Shown: positions 1-8,452 of the stretch, piece by piece
Position numbering within the stretch: the first letter of the stretch is position 1
How the letters are laid out: every line of letters begins with the position of its first letter
The notes under the pieces: generated by a model
Told to the model about the DNA's origin: nothing
What the model saw: only the letters and a program-made list of their open reading frames with translations
Database searches by the model: none
Assembly: GCA_020632955.1 (NCBI GenBank)
Contig: JACKEO010000031.1
Coordinates: 1-31,902, forward strand
DNA from: Alphaproteobacteria bacterium
GTDB taxonomy: Bacteria > Myxococcota_A > UBA796 > GCA-2862545
DNA length: 31,902 bases
Direction: 5' to 3'
Made by a program: the position numbers and the translations under genes

Positions 1-2420
1 TCGGCGGCCGGGCCGACGAGTCGGGGGTCTGTGGTCGCGAGGGGTCGGCCTACTGCGGCGACACCTGGGAGCACGACGGCTCCCGCTGGATCCGCCGCGA
101 TCCGCCCACGTCGCCCACGCCCCGCGCCGACCACGCGATGGTCTACGACGCCGCCCGCGGGCGCGTGATCCTCCAGGGCGGCGTCGTCGACATGGACCAG
201 GACTGCGTGCCGCTCGACGGGAACCGCTGCGGCGACACCTGGGCCTGGGACGGCAGCACCTGGGAGCAGCTCACGCCGGACGTCCGTCCGCCGGGGCGCA
301 TGCTCCACGCGATGGCCTACGACCCTGCGCGCGCCCAGGTGGTGCTCTTCGGGGGCTGCGACGAGACCGGGGGGGGCTGCGCCTTCGGGTCGGCGCAGCG
401 GGCCGACACCTGGGTCTTCGACGGCAGCACCTGGACCGAGATGGCACCGCCCACCTCGCCGCCCCGCCGGGTCCGCCACGCCATGGCCTACGATCCCGTC
501 CGCGGCGAGGTGGTGCTCTTCGGTGGCACGAACGCGGGGAACGGGGGCTGCGGGGCCGGCGACGTGGAGCAGTGCAGCGACACCTGGGCGTGGGACGGGT
601 CCACGTGGACCGAGCGCACGCCTGCCAGCGCTCCCGCCGAGCGCGAGAACCCGGCGATGGCCTGGGACGGGGCGCGCGGCGCCGTGGTGATGACCGGAGG
701 GCGGAGGGCGCCCGGGAAGAAGTGCAACGGCTCGAACGAGCGGGAGTGCGACGACCTGTGGGTCTGGGACGGGAGCACCTGGACGGAGGACGTGCGCCCG
801 GAGGTGCCGCCGCGTCGGGCGGAGGCGCAGCTCGTCTTCGATCCCGAGCGCGGGCGGCTCCTGCTGTTCGGCGGGAGGGGCTCGCTGGGCGGTCCCTGCG
901 CCGACGTCGGCGGGACGTCCTGCGAGGGACTGTGGGCGGACGCGGGCGGCGTGTGGACCGAGCTGCGGGCCCTGTCGGAGCAGCCGCCGGCCCGCACCGC
1001 GGCACCGATCGCCTACGACGCCGCGCGGGGGCGCGGGGTGCTCTTCGGTGGCTACGGGGTGCCCATCGGTCGCTGCGGCGTGCTGGGCAGCGGCTACTGC
1101 AACGACACCTGGGAGTGGACCCCGGCGGGCTGGCTGCAGCGCACGCCCGCCAGCTCCCCCCCGGCGCGCTCGGGCCTGGCGTCGGCGTGGGACGCGCAGC
1201 GCGAGGTCACCGTGGTGTTCGGGGGCTACGCCGACGAGATGGCCGACTGCCCGCCCTTCGACGCCCGGGTGTGCGCCGACACGTGGACCTGGGACGGCAC
1301 GTCGTGGACGGAGCACGTGGTGGATCCGTCTCCACCCGCCCGCCGGGCCGCGGCCTTCGCCCACGATCCGGTGCGGGGGCAGACCGTGCTCTTCGGCGGC
1401 ACCTCGGCGTCCAATGCGCGCTGTGACGGCGCGAACGAGGACTGCGGCGACACGTGGACCTGGGACGGTGCCGCGTGGACGAAGCAGACGCCGTCGGGCG
1501 CTCCGGGGCGCCGGGACCGCAGCGCCATGGCCTTCGACGCGGCGCACGGCGTGATGGTGCTGTTCGGGGGCGAGGTGGCCTCGCGCGGCGGGTGCGGCAT
1601 CGTGGACAGCCGGTCCTGCGGCGACACCTGGGTGTGGGACGGCAGTGGCTGGACCGAGCAGCACCCGCTGGTCTCGCCGCCGGCACGGGCGGGCCACGGG
1701 CTCGCCTACGACGAGGTGCGCGGCACGGTGCTGCTGTTCGGTGGCGAGGTCGAGGAGGTCGGTGCCTGCGGGGATCCCTCCGGCACGCGGTGCAACGACC
1801 TCTGGTCGTGGGACGGCGTCACCTGGACGGCCCTCGGCGCGCAGCCCTCGCCGCCTGCGCGGCAGGAGGTGGGGCTGATCCACGATCCCGTCCTGGACGT
1901 GCTGCTGGCGTCCGGAGGCTACGGCGAGCGGGACGGAGCGTGCGGGAACGACACCCGCCCCGAGTGTCGCGACACCTGGCTGTGGAAGGGCAGGTCCAGC
2001 CCCACCGCCGCCATGGTGCTGGAGGTGCCGTGGGACGCGGCGCGCGTGCCGGAGGCGCGGATCCGGGCGGTGGGCGCCACGTGGCGTGCCGGCGGGGAGG
2101 GCCACCCGGGCGGCGTCACCCGCCCGGGCGCCGAGCTGGTGGTCTGGGACGGCGGCGCCTGGGTAGCGGTGGACGCCCATGCGGCGCCGCCGTCGTCACC
2201 CGAGGATCTCTGCTGGACGGCGCTCGTCGACGCCTCGGTGCCGGAGGGCGCGGGCTGTGCCACCGAGGTGGACCCGGTGCGACCGGGTCGGGTCCTCGGC
2301 TTCAGCGCCCAGGGCGCGGCCGCGTTCGCCGTGCGGCCCGCGGCCCCCGCCGGCCTGCAGGAAGGCGCGCTGGTGTCCGAGGACGTGGAGGTACGGGTGC
2401 GCTACCGCCTCGATCCCTGA
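1..2420 (+). CDS. Kelch-repeat surface protein, 5' end cut by window
   Basis: The frame is open from base 3, so the true start lies upstream. About twelve units of roughly 58 residues follow one another, each with a Cys pair, then DTWxWDGSTWT, a Pro-rich turn, an HAMAYD-like segment and VVLFGG. This is the kelch beta-propeller pattern; about twelve blades could form two six-bladed propellers. The regular Cys pair just before each DTW strand is not part of the classical kelch motif and suggests one disulfide per blade in an oxidising, extracytoplasmic location (inference). The last ~135 residues are non-repetitive and probably beta-rich. Kelch propellers usually bind proteins or glycans; no enzymatic motif is visible. 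Any signal peptide would be in the missing part. The gene ends 44 bases before the next lipoprotein gene, which has its own promoter-like sequence. Confidence 0.93.
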   Translation, partial: GGRADESGVCGREGSAYCGDTWEHDGSRWIRRDPPTSPTPRADHAMVYDAARGRVILQGGVVDMDQDCVPLDGNRCGDTWAWDGSTWEQLTPDVRPPGRMLHAMAYDPARAQVVLFGGCDETGGGCAFGSAQRADTWVFDGSTWTEMAPPTSPPRRVRHAMAYDPVRGEVVLFGGTNAGNGGCGAGDVEQCSDTWAWDGSTWTERTPASAPAERENPAMAWDGARGAVVMTGGRRAPGKKCNGSNERECDDLWVWDGSTWTEDVRPEVPPRRAEAQLVFDPERGRLLLFGGRGSLGGPCADVGGTSCEGLWADAGGVWTELRALSEQPPARTAAPIAYDAARGRGVLFGGYGVPIGRCGVLGSGYCNDTWEWTPAGWLQRTPASSPPARSGLASAWDAQREVTVVFGGYADEMADCPPFDARVCADTWTWDGTSWTEHVVDPSPPARRAAAFAHDPVRGQTVLFGGTSASNARCDGANEDCGDTWTWDGAAWTKQTPSGAPGRRDRSAMAFDAAHGVMVLFGGEVASRGGCGIVDSRSCGDTWVWDGSGWTEQHPLVSPPARAGHGLAYDEVRGTVLLFGGEVEEVGACGDPSGTRCNDLWSWDGVTWTALGAQPSPPARQEVGLIHDPVLDVLLASGGYGERDGACGNDTRPECRDTWLWKGRSSPTAAMVLEVPWDAARVPEARIRAVGATWRAGGEGHPGGVTRPGAELVVWDGGAWVAVDAHAAPPSSPEDLCWTALVDASVPEGAGCATEVDPVRPGRVLGFSAQGAAAFAVRPAAPAGLQEGALVSEDVEVRVRYRLDP

Positions 2421-2446
2421 CGGTGGGGGAGATCGTCGGCTAGCCT
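2417..2446 (+). promoter_or_regulatory. Putative promoter of the lipoprotein at 2465
   Basis: CTGACG (2417-2422), an 18-base spacer and TAGCCT (2441-2446) resemble sigma-70 -35 and -10 boxes. The -35 overlaps the kelch stop codon, and the -10 ends 18 bases before the start codon, a spacing repeated upstream of several other genes here. Confidence 0.45.
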
Positions 2447-2464
2447 GCGCGCGGAGGGCGACCG

Positions 2465-4558
2465 ATGGGGAGCTGGTGGGGGCATCCGGGCATGATCGCG
2501 GTGGGCATGGCCGTGGCCTGTGCCCCGCAGGTCCCCTCGTCGACGCCGGACAGCGACGCCCCGGGCGTGGAGACGGGGTCGGAGGACGACACCTCCGGGG
2601 GCGACACCGCGGTCGAGACCGACACGCCCGACGCGCCCTTCCTCTACACGCCGCTCGACACGGGCGACTTCGTGGACCCGGGAGAGCCCTGCGCCGACGT
2701 GTGCTGGTCGGACCTGCCGGTGACCGGCCACGCGGCCTCGGCCTGCAACGTGGGCGGCAGGTTCCAGGGCCGCTGCCCCGATGGAGCGGCCTGCGACGAG
2801 GCCTCGGGCACCTGCCCTCCGCTCGCCCACGATCGCTACCGGGTGGACCTCGCGCCCGCGACCGACGGCGTCGACGTGACGCTGCGGCTGCGCATCGGCG
2901 GTCGTGCGTGGCCCGAGCAGCCCCTGGTGTGCGACGGCGTGCCCGGCCTGGTGCCCATCCCGTCGTGCTGGACGCCTGCGGTGGGCGACCTGGTCTTCGT
3001 GCACGACGGCTCGGGGGATCGCCGCGTGGCGGCGCTGCCGGTCGACGGCGGCGACACCGTCGCGGTCACCCTCCGCCCCGGACGCCACCTCGTGCGGTGG
3101 GAGGACTTCGGCGGCTCCACCGCGCGCCTGGCCCACGACGCCGCCCCGCGGGTCCTCGTGGTGAGGGCGCCGGGCGAGCTCACCCTCGAGGTCCCCGGGG
3201 TGCAGGTGGAGCTGCGCCCCTCGGTGGCGGGGCTGGCCGAGCTGGTGGGCGCCGACGACGCGGTGACGGTGGAGCTGGAGGCCGTGGTCACCGAGGCAGG
3301 GACGACGGTGGTGCCGTGGGATGGGGATCCCTTCGCCCAGCCCGAGCCCACGGCGCGGGTGGTGCTGCCGCCCGGCCGCCACGGGGTGCGCGGATTCCTG
3401 TCCTGGAAGACCGACGGGATGCGGCAGCGGCAGGCCTTCGTCACGCCGGTGGAGGTGGGCGACGTGCCGGGGCCCGTGGTCGTGTCGGGTCCGGCACGGC
3501 TGCGCCGCGTCCACGGCCGCCTCGCCCCGCTGCCCGGGGTGCGCATGCGGGTCGGCTGCGGCGGTGCCGCCGACCTCGTGCCCTTTCCGGGTCCCGCAGG
3601 TGACGTCGCGCCCGACGGCAGCTGGTCGTGCTGGGTGCCACCGGGCGAGGTGCGCGTGCTGGCGATCCTGGCCACCGACGACGGGGCCTTCGCCACCCAC
3701 CCGGTGGCCGAGCTGCCCGTGTCGGAGGGCGAGCTCGACGTGGGCGAGCTGTCGGTGGCAGCGACGCGCGTGCCGGTGACGGTGCGGGTGGACGGCGCAC
3801 CACCGTCTCGCCAGGTCTCGCTGGTGCTGGTGTCGGGGTCCTCGTTGGCCACGGCCACAGTGGATCCCGCCACCGGGGACGCGGTGCTCCTGCTGCCGGA
3901 GGGCGCGGGTCCCTGGGAGCTGTCGCTGCCCGATCCCGAGCGCCGCGACGGGGTGCTGTTGCAGCGCTGGGACGTGCGCCCGTCGCCGGGCGACACCCTC
4001 GACCTGGGCACCGCCACCGTCCGGATCGACGTGGACCTCCGGGACGACTTCCGGGTGGTGGGCCTGTCGGCCGATCTGCAGGTGCAGCCGCTCGCGCCGG
4101 GGGCCGCGCCACCGGCGGGCGCGCCCTGGGCCGACACCGTGCCGCTGGGCCTCCGTGGCACGTCGTGGTCGGCGACGGTGGGGCGGGGGAGGCAGGCGCT
4201 GGCGCTGCGTCTGGACGCGGGCTGGGGTGCCGGCGTGGTGCCGCTCGGCACGCCCACCCTCGACGGGGACCGTGGGTTCCCGCTGTCGCTGCGGGCGCGG
4301 TCGGTCGAGCTCGTGCCCTGGCGCGACGGCACGGCCTTCCCCGTGGGCGACCCCGACGCCGGGTGGACGGTGGACGCGCGCGCGGGCGGCGTGTCGGTGC
4401 GCGCGGAGCAGCACTTCCCCACCCGCGCCGAGCACACGCTGCGGGTGCTGGAGGGCCAGGTGGTGGACCTCTGGCTGCGCTGCGCCCACGCTCCCTGCCA
4501 GGACGCCTCCACCGACCTGTGGCCGGTGGTCCGTGGCCTGCGGTGGGACCGCCCCTGA
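2465..4558 (+). CDS. Large predicted lipoprotein, function unknown
   Basis: The 697-residue product begins with a short hydrophobic stretch ending MAVAC, a lipobox with lipidated Cys19, followed by an Asp/Thr/Gly-rich tether (about residues 20-55). A Cys-rich segment follows (about 70-120; CADVC, SACN, GRCPDG, SGTCPP), then some 570 residues of alternating hydrophobic and small residues that look like tandem beta-sandwich domains. I recognise no catalytic motif and do not assign the family. GGAGGG six bases before the ATG supports this start; ATG at 2492 is a weaker alternative. The product is probably an envelope or surface protein. It runs in the same direction as the kelch gene and may share its function, but the evidence is only adjacency. 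Confidence 0.88.
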   Translation: MGSWWGHPGMIAVGMAVACAPQVPSSTPDSDAPGVETGSEDDTSGGDTAVETDTPDAPFLYTPLDTGDFVDPGEPCADVCWSDLPVTGHAASACNVGGRFQGRCPDGAACDEASGTCPPLAHDRYRVDLAPATDGVDVTLRLRIGGRAWPEQPLVCDGVPGLVPIPSCWTPAVGDLVFVHDGSGDRRVAALPVDGGDTVAVTLRPGRHLVRWEDFGGSTARLAHDAAPRVLVVRAPGELTLEVPGVQVELRPSVAGLAELVGADDAVTVELEAVVTEAGTTVVPWDGDPFAQPEPTARVVLPPGRHGVRGFLSWKTDGMRQRQAFVTPVEVGDVPGPVVVSGPARLRRVHGRLAPLPGVRMRVGCGGAADLVPFPGPAGDVAPDGSWSCWVPPGEVRVLAILATDDGAFATHPVAELPVSEGELDVGELSVAATRVPVTVRVDGAPPSRQVSLVLVSGSSLATATVDPATGDAVLLLPEGAGPWELSLPDPERRDGVLLQRWDVRPSPGDTLDLGTATVRIDVDLRDDFRVVGLSADLQVQPLAPGAAPPAGAPWADTVPLGLRGTSWSATVGRGRQALALRLDAGWGAGVVPLGTPTLDGDRGFPLSLRARSVELVPWRDGTAFPVGDPDAGWTVDARAGGVSVRAEQHFPTRAEHTLRVLEGQVVDLWLRCAHAPCQDASTDLWPVVRGLRWDRP

Positions 4559-4574
4559 CGGGGACCGCGCCGAC

Positions 4575-5087
4575 TCACATCGTGAGCACGGCCGCCATCC
4601 GGTACCCGGCCATCAGCACCACCACCGTGGCGAGGTGCCAGGCGATGGCGTTGCCCGCCTTGCCCATGCGCTCCCGGAGCGCGCCGAGCTCGGCCGCCTG
4701 CGCCTCCGTGGGCGGGCCGCCCTGCGCCGCCACCTCGGCCCCCAGCGCGGCGAGGCGCGCCGCCCGGGGCCGCTGCACGCCCATCGCGATGCCGAAGGCC
4801 GACAGGCCGACGATCATCCCGAGGGTGAGCACCACGCCCTCGCCCGAGGCCACCCACGCGGTGGAGAACTTCAGCTGGTAGAGCCTCAGGCCCGACAGCA
4901 CCGCCAGCAGGGCCGACAGGCCCATGAGTTGCGGGAACTTCCGCGCCATGATCCCCTGGGCCACGGGCGCGCCGGCGGGTCCGGCGGCCTTCACGGCGGG
5001 CAGCACCCACCAGCCCATGATGATGCCGCCTGCGGCCCACAGGATGCCGAAGACCAGGTGCACGAAGCGCAGCGTGACGTATTCCAT
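4575..5087 (-). CDS. Small integral membrane protein, DUF2269/CopD-like
   Basis: A 170-residue protein starts MEYVTLRFVHLVFGILW and has about four membrane helices: residues ~5-30, ~50-70, ~83-105 and ~145-167. A charged Ala-rich segment between helices 3 and 4 (RPRAARLAALGAEV, then AELGALRERMGKAG) probably lies in the cytoplasm. Layout and composition resemble small CopD/DUF2269-like membrane proteins, but I see no metal-binding motif and do not assign a function. The ATG at 5087 is chosen because GGAGGT lies just before it and the protein-like pattern begins there, although the frame is open much further upstream. It is divergent from the lipoprotein pair at 5244. Confidence 0.85.
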   Translation of the reverse strand: MEYVTLRFVHLVFGILWAAGGIIMGWWVLPAVKAAGPAGAPVAQGIMARKFPQLMGLSALLAVLSGLRLYQLKFSTAWVASGEGVVLTLGMIVGLSAFGIAMGVQRPRAARLAALGAEVAAQGGPPTEAQAAELGALRERMGKAGNAIAWHLATVVVLMAGYRMAAVLTM

Positions 5088-5103
5088 GGGACCTCCCCCG
5101 CGG

Positions 5104-5132
5104 ACGCTACGCCTGCCGGCCTCGCGCGGCAA
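5104..5132 (-). promoter_or_regulatory. Putative promoter of the membrane protein gene at 5087
   Basis: On the minus strand TTGCCG (5132-5127), a 17-base spacer and TAGCGT (5109-5104) fit a sigma-70 promoter. The -10 ends 16 bases before the start codon. Confidence 0.5.
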
Positions 5133-5215
5133 GGTCGGCGAGGCGTGCTGCCGGCCCGCGCGGCGGGGCGACGATCGCTTGACACCCCCGAGCCGCCGCG
5201 GCGCTCCGGAGGACG

Positions 5216-5221
5216 TAGGCT
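5216..5221 (+). promoter_or_regulatory. -10-like hexamer before the lipoprotein at 5244
   Basis: TAGGCT lies 22 bases before the GTG at 5244. No good -35 is seen at normal distance. The hexamer matches the pattern found before other genes in this window. Confidence 0.4.
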
Positions 5222-5243
5222 GGCGGGCGTGAGGAGGCGCGAC

Positions 5244-5858
5244 GTGCGGTCGATCCTGGGTCCGGTGCTGATCGCGGCCGGCTGCGCGGGCGCAGCCGAC
5301 GGGCCCGCGGACGACACCACCGACGACGGCACCGACGACACCGGCGGCCCTGCGCGGCGGGACGACACCGCCATCGACTGGAGCCGCGCCCCCGGCCAAG
5401 GCGATCGCGGCGAGGACGTGTCCCGCACCGACGCGCCCATCGGGCCCACCGCCCTCGACGGACGGTGGACGGGCACCTTCACGCTCACCGAGGTGATCCC
5501 CTTCGGCATCGTGAACCCGGTGTGCGCGGGCACGGCCTCGCTCGTGGTGGACGGCAAGGCGGCGCGCCACGTCATCGCCGAGCTCGCCTGCCCCACGTGG
5601 GACCCGAAGAACACCCTCGGCGCGCCCTACGGCCCGATCGTGGGCGTGGGCTTCGGCACGCTCGACCCGGCCGCGCCCGTGCCCTTCCGGCTCGATCTGG
5701 GCCTGGGCGCGAAGAACAAGGAGACGGTGAACGCCGAGGGCGCCGTGGCGCGGCTCGACGGCGACCTGCTCACCGTGCGCTACGACGACGTCTTCGGCAT
5801 CGGCCAGCTCAAGGCCGGCCACCGCGTGGTGATGGAGGTGCGCCGTGAGGTGCCCTGA
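5244..5858 (+). CDS. Predicted lipoprotein, function unknown
   Basis: A 204-residue product. The short signal MRSILGPVLIAAGC places the lipidated Cys at residue 14, followed by an Asp/Thr-rich tether (DDTTDDGTDDTGG). The mature part, from about residue 72, looks like a compact beta-rich domain starting LDGRWTGTFTLTEV and containing two Cys (NPVCAG, ELACPT), a layout seen in lipocalin-like or avidin-like ligand-binding barrels; that resemblance is only suggestive. GTG 5244 is preferred over the in-frame GTG at 5229 because AGGAGG lies six bases before it. The stop codon lies inside the next gene (14-base overlap), so the two are probably translated together. Confidence 0.82.
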   Translation: MRSILGPVLIAAGCAGAADGPADDTTDDGTDDTGGPARRDDTAIDWSRAPGQGDRGEDVSRTDAPIGPTALDGRWTGTFTLTEVIPFGIVNPVCAGTASLVVDGKAARHVIAELACPTWDPKNTLGAPYGPIVGVGFGTLDPAAPVPFRLDLGLGAKNKETVNAEGAVARLDGDLLTVRYDDVFGIGQLKAGHRVVMEVRREVP

Positions 5859-6924
5859 GCTGCTGCTGCTGGCGGGCCTCGCCGCCTGCTCCGACGTGGG
5901 CGTCTACGACCTGTCGCTGGCCCGGGGCCGGGGCCAGGCGCCGCCTCTCGAGACGCCCACGCGCACCGAGTCCACCTGGCAGACCATCCCGGCGAAGGTG
6001 GACGTGCTCTGGGTCATCGACGACAGCGGCTCGATGTCGGACGAGCAGGACAAGCTCGCCACGAACCTGCCCGCCTTCTTCGACTACCTCGACGGCTCCG
6101 GCATGGACTGGCACATCGGGGTGACCACCACCGACGCCGAGCTCGAGGGCCTGGCCGGCTCCCTGCGGCGCGTGGCCGGCTACGCCTGGCTCAGCCAGGA
6201 CACCCCCCACGTGCGCGAGCTCTTCGAGATGCTGGTGCGGGTGGGCGTGGGCGGGTCCATGGACGAGATGGGCCTGCTCGCCGTGAAGCAGGGCGTCTTC
6301 CAGCCCCACAGCGAGCTGATCGCGGCGAACGCGGGCTTCCTGCGCGAGGACGCCGGGCTGCACATCGTGGTGATCTCCGACGAGGACGACAGCTCGGAGG
6401 ACCGCGTGGATCCCACCGAGCTGGCCACCTCGCTGCGCACCATGAAGGCCGACCCCGAGATCCCGGTCACCTTCAACAGCATCGTGGGTCCCAAGCCCAA
6501 CGGCTGCGACAGCGGCACCAACCAGGCCTCCTACGGCAGCCGCTACGTGGTCACCACGATGCGGGTGGGGGGCATCCACCGCTCGATCTGCGAGGACGAC
6601 TGGGTGCCCGTGCTCGAGGACCTGGGCCTGCAGGCGGCGGGGTTGCGCGACCAGTACGTGCTGTCGCAGGTGCCGGTGGACGGCTCGCTGCAGGTGGTGG
6701 TGCGCACGCAGGAAGCGCGCTGGGAGGGCGTGGAGGTGGCCGGTCCCGGAGACCTCGACGCCGCCTGCGCCGCGGCCGGGCGCGCGCCCGAGGCCTGCTT
6801 CGGCTTCCGCTACGATCCCGTGCGCAACAGCGTGGCCCTGGTGGGCTTCGTGCCCGACAAGGGGGCGCTCGTGCGCATCACCTACGCCCTGTTGTCGGGC
6901 CGGCAGGTGGTCGAGGAGGGCTAG
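5845..6924 (+). CDS. VWA-domain lipoprotein
   Basis: The 359-residue product has a lipobox ending LAGLAAC (Cys15) and a von Willebrand factor A domain from about residue 52. The MIDAS motif DxSxS is intact at 59-63 (VLWVIDDSGSM), and a further metal-site Asp is likely at 179 (VVISDEDDSS). Several Cys pairs lie in the C-terminal half. VWA domains bind protein ligands through a divalent cation; such lipoproteins are common in myxobacteria, usually with unknown partners. The GTG start has GGAGG six bases upstream within the end of the preceding gene, so the 14-base overlap suggests translational coupling and a shared job at the envelope. Its TAG stop shares four bases with the convergent PrsW gene. 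Confidence 0.92.
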   Translation: MRCPELLLLAGLAACSDVGVYDLSLARGRGQAPPLETPTRTESTWQTIPAKVDVLWVIDDSGSMSDEQDKLATNLPAFFDYLDGSGMDWHIGVTTTDAELEGLAGSLRRVAGYAWLSQDTPHVRELFEMLVRVGVGGSMDEMGLLAVKQGVFQPHSELIAANAGFLREDAGLHIVVISDEDDSSEDRVDPTELATSLRTMKADPEIPVTFNSIVGPKPNGCDSGTNQASYGSRYVVTTMRVGGIHRSICEDDWVPVLEDLGLQAAGLRDQYVLSQVPVDGSLQVVVRTQEARWEGVEVAGPGDLDAACAAAGRAPEACFGFRYDPVRNSVALVGFVPDKGALVRITYALLSGRQVVEEG

Positions 6925-8162
6925 CGCGGTCCACGCGCCCGGCGTGCCCGCGGGCCGGGCGCGGGGTGGGCGAGCACCACCCCCCGGCGTCGCAGCTCCC
7001 GCACCCGGGCGCGCAGGCCGGCCACCTCGGCGTCCTCGTCCACCTCCCACGGCAGCCCGTCCTCCAGGTGGTGCCACCGCTCGAAGGCGATGCGCACCAG
7101 CAGCTGGGCCAGGCGACGGTGCTGCCACCACCCGAGCACGCCAGAGGTGAGGAAGGCGCGGGCGCCGTCCTCCAGGCGTCGTCGGGCGGGCACGAGGCGA
7201 TCGATGTCGCCGGGCAGCACCACGTCGCGCGGCTCCAGCGCGAGGAAGGTGCGCAGGATGCCCTCCTCCTGCCGCCAGGTGGCCAGCGTCACGCCCAGGA
7301 GCGTGATCAGGAAGGGGAACTGCAGGAGCACCACCGCCAGCGGCATGCGCACCAGGTAGACGTCGGGGCCCTGGGCGTCGGCGAGGACCGCGGCCGAGAA
7401 GATGTTCCAGGTGGCGTGCGCCACGATGGCCACCGCCAGGCCCGCCCACGGCACCAGCCAGGCGCCGCGCCCGCGCCGCAGCACCCGCGACAATCCCACG
7501 CCCACCCCCACCAGCGCGGTGAAGGTGGCGTGGCTGCCCACCCCGCTGAGCACCCCCCGCATCCAGGCCAGCACCACCATCGCGCTGGCCCCCTCCTCGG
7601 CGGCGTGTGCGTAGTACAGGATGTTCTCGAACCAGGCGAAGCCCATCCCCACGAGGGCCCCGTACACGAGCCCGTCGAGCACGTTGTCCACGTGGTGGCG
7701 GTAGGCCGTGAACAGGAAGGCCAGGGCGGTGGCCTTCAGGGGCTCCTCGGTGAGCGGGGCCACCACCCACGCCGTGAGCGTGGCGGCCCGCTCGGCGTCG
7801 CCCACCACGGCCGTGCCGATGGCCATCGCGGTGGCGTTCACCGCCAGCGCCACGCCCGTGGCGGCCAGCGCGCCCCACAGGAAGGCGGTGAGCAGCAGCC
7901 ACCACGGCTCCTGCTCGTTGCGGTCCACCCACAGGATCGCGGCGCAGTACGGCACCGCGGTGGCGGTGGCGAGGCCCGTGGCGGCGAGGGCCACGCCGGG
8001 CTCCGCCACCAGCATCGACAGCGCGCTCACGCCGGCGGCTGCCGCACCGGGCAAGGCGATCCCGAGCACCAGCAGGGTGGCCCACAGCGTGGTGCGCGCA
8101 CCGGGCGGTCGCCGCAGGCTCGGCGGGGACGGGGGCGGCGGGACCGCGGTCGACGAGGCCAT
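6921..8162 (-). CDS. PrsW-family intramembrane metalloprotease
   Basis: A polytopic membrane protein of about 413 residues with some eight to nine helices after a Pro-rich N-terminus. The PrsW (M82) signatures are present in order: APLTEEPLKA (EExxK), then FAWFENILY, then GSHATFTALVG, and HATWN, giving the Glu and His residues expected to bind zinc in the membrane. The C-terminal ~110 residues are soluble, Arg-rich and not part of the protease core. PrsW in Bacillus cleaves an anti-sigma factor; no sigma/anti-sigma pair is visible here, so the substrate is unknown. ATG 8162 is preferred to GTG 8168; neither has a clear ribosome site. A likely promoter lies ~175 bases upstream, leaving a long leader. 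Confidence 0.9.
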   Translation of the reverse strand: MASSTAVPPPPSPPSLRRPPGARTTLWATLLVLGIALPGAAAAGVSALSMLVAEPGVALAATGLATATAVPYCAAILWVDRNEQEPWWLLLTAFLWGALAATGVALAVNATAMAIGTAVVGDAERAATLTAWVVAPLTEEPLKATALAFLFTAYRHHVDNVLDGLVYGALVGMGFAWFENILYYAHAAEEGASAMVVLAWMRGVLSGVGSHATFTALVGVGVGLSRVLRRGRGAWLVPWAGLAVAIVAHATWNIFSAAVLADAQGPDVYLVRMPLAVVLLQFPFLITLLGVTLATWRQEEGILRTFLALEPRDVVLPGDIDRLVPARRRLEDGARAFLTSGVLGWWQHRRLAQLLVRIAFERWHHLEDGLPWEVDEDAEVAGLRARVRELRRRGVVLAHPAPGPRARRARGPR

Positions 8163-8254
8163 GCGCACGCGTAGCGTCGCGGGGGAGACGGGGGAAGGGC
8201 AGCGCCGTCGGGCGGGTGAGCCTTGGGGGGGTCGGCCGCTCCCCGAGGGGTTTC

Positions 8255-8268
8255 CACACGTCCGTGTG
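8255..8268. other. Small hairpin in the PrsW leader
   Basis: CACAC, a four-base loop and GTGTG form a short perfect stem in the untranslated region between the putative promoter and the PrsW start. It could be chance; it is listed because this leader is otherwise unexplained. Confidence 0.25.
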
Positions 8269-8336
8269 CGGGGGCCGACAGGCTCGAGAGACTGGGGAAT
8301 GGGGACGAGTGCGCCGGCGGCGCTGCCTTCCCCCGC

Positions 8337-8364
8337 ATTCTAGCCATCGACGGATGTTCCGCAA
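8337..8364 (-). promoter_or_regulatory. Putative promoter for the PrsW gene or a leader RNA
   Basis: On the minus strand TTGCGG (8364-8359), a 16-base spacer and TAGAAT (8342-8337) form the best -10 in the window. Transcription would start near 8330, about 168 bases before the PrsW start codon. No plausible start codon with a ribosome site lies closer. Confidence 0.5.
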
Positions 8365-8379
8365 GGGGACTGCGGACAT
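8354..8379. promoter_or_regulatory. Operator-like inverted repeat over the -35
   Basis: ATGTTCCGCA (8354-8363) and TGCGGACAT (8371-8379) are complementary apart from one extra T, separated by seven bases. The left arm covers the -35 of the minus-strand promoter. A further TTCGGAACA (8393-8401) echoes the TGTTCCG arm. The layout suggests a repressor site; the regulator is unknown. Confidence 0.4.
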
Positions 8380-8452
8380 TCCACATCGAACACTTCGGAA
8401 CACCCGTGATCGACGTCCATCCGGTACGCCGGGAGTGGAGGAGGCGCCTCGT

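Noticed and set aside
2402..5040. Minus-strand frames of about 700 codons over the lipoprotein gene
   Set aside because: Low-complexity His/Arg/Gly-rich products with no motif, antisense to a gene with lipobox, ribosome site and promoter.
5179..5184. Perfect TTGACA upstream of the lipoprotein at 5244
   Set aside because: The only -10-like box (5216) is 31 bases away, too far for a sigma-70 promoter, and nothing better lies at 16-18 bases.
5229..5231. GTG as alternative start of the 5244 lipoprotein
   Set aside because: It has no good ribosome site and sits only seven bases after the -10-like box; GTG 5244 has AGGAGG at ideal spacing.
8241..8253. CCCCGAGGGG followed by TTT as a terminator
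   Set aside because: The loop would be only two bases and no plus-strand gene precedes it.
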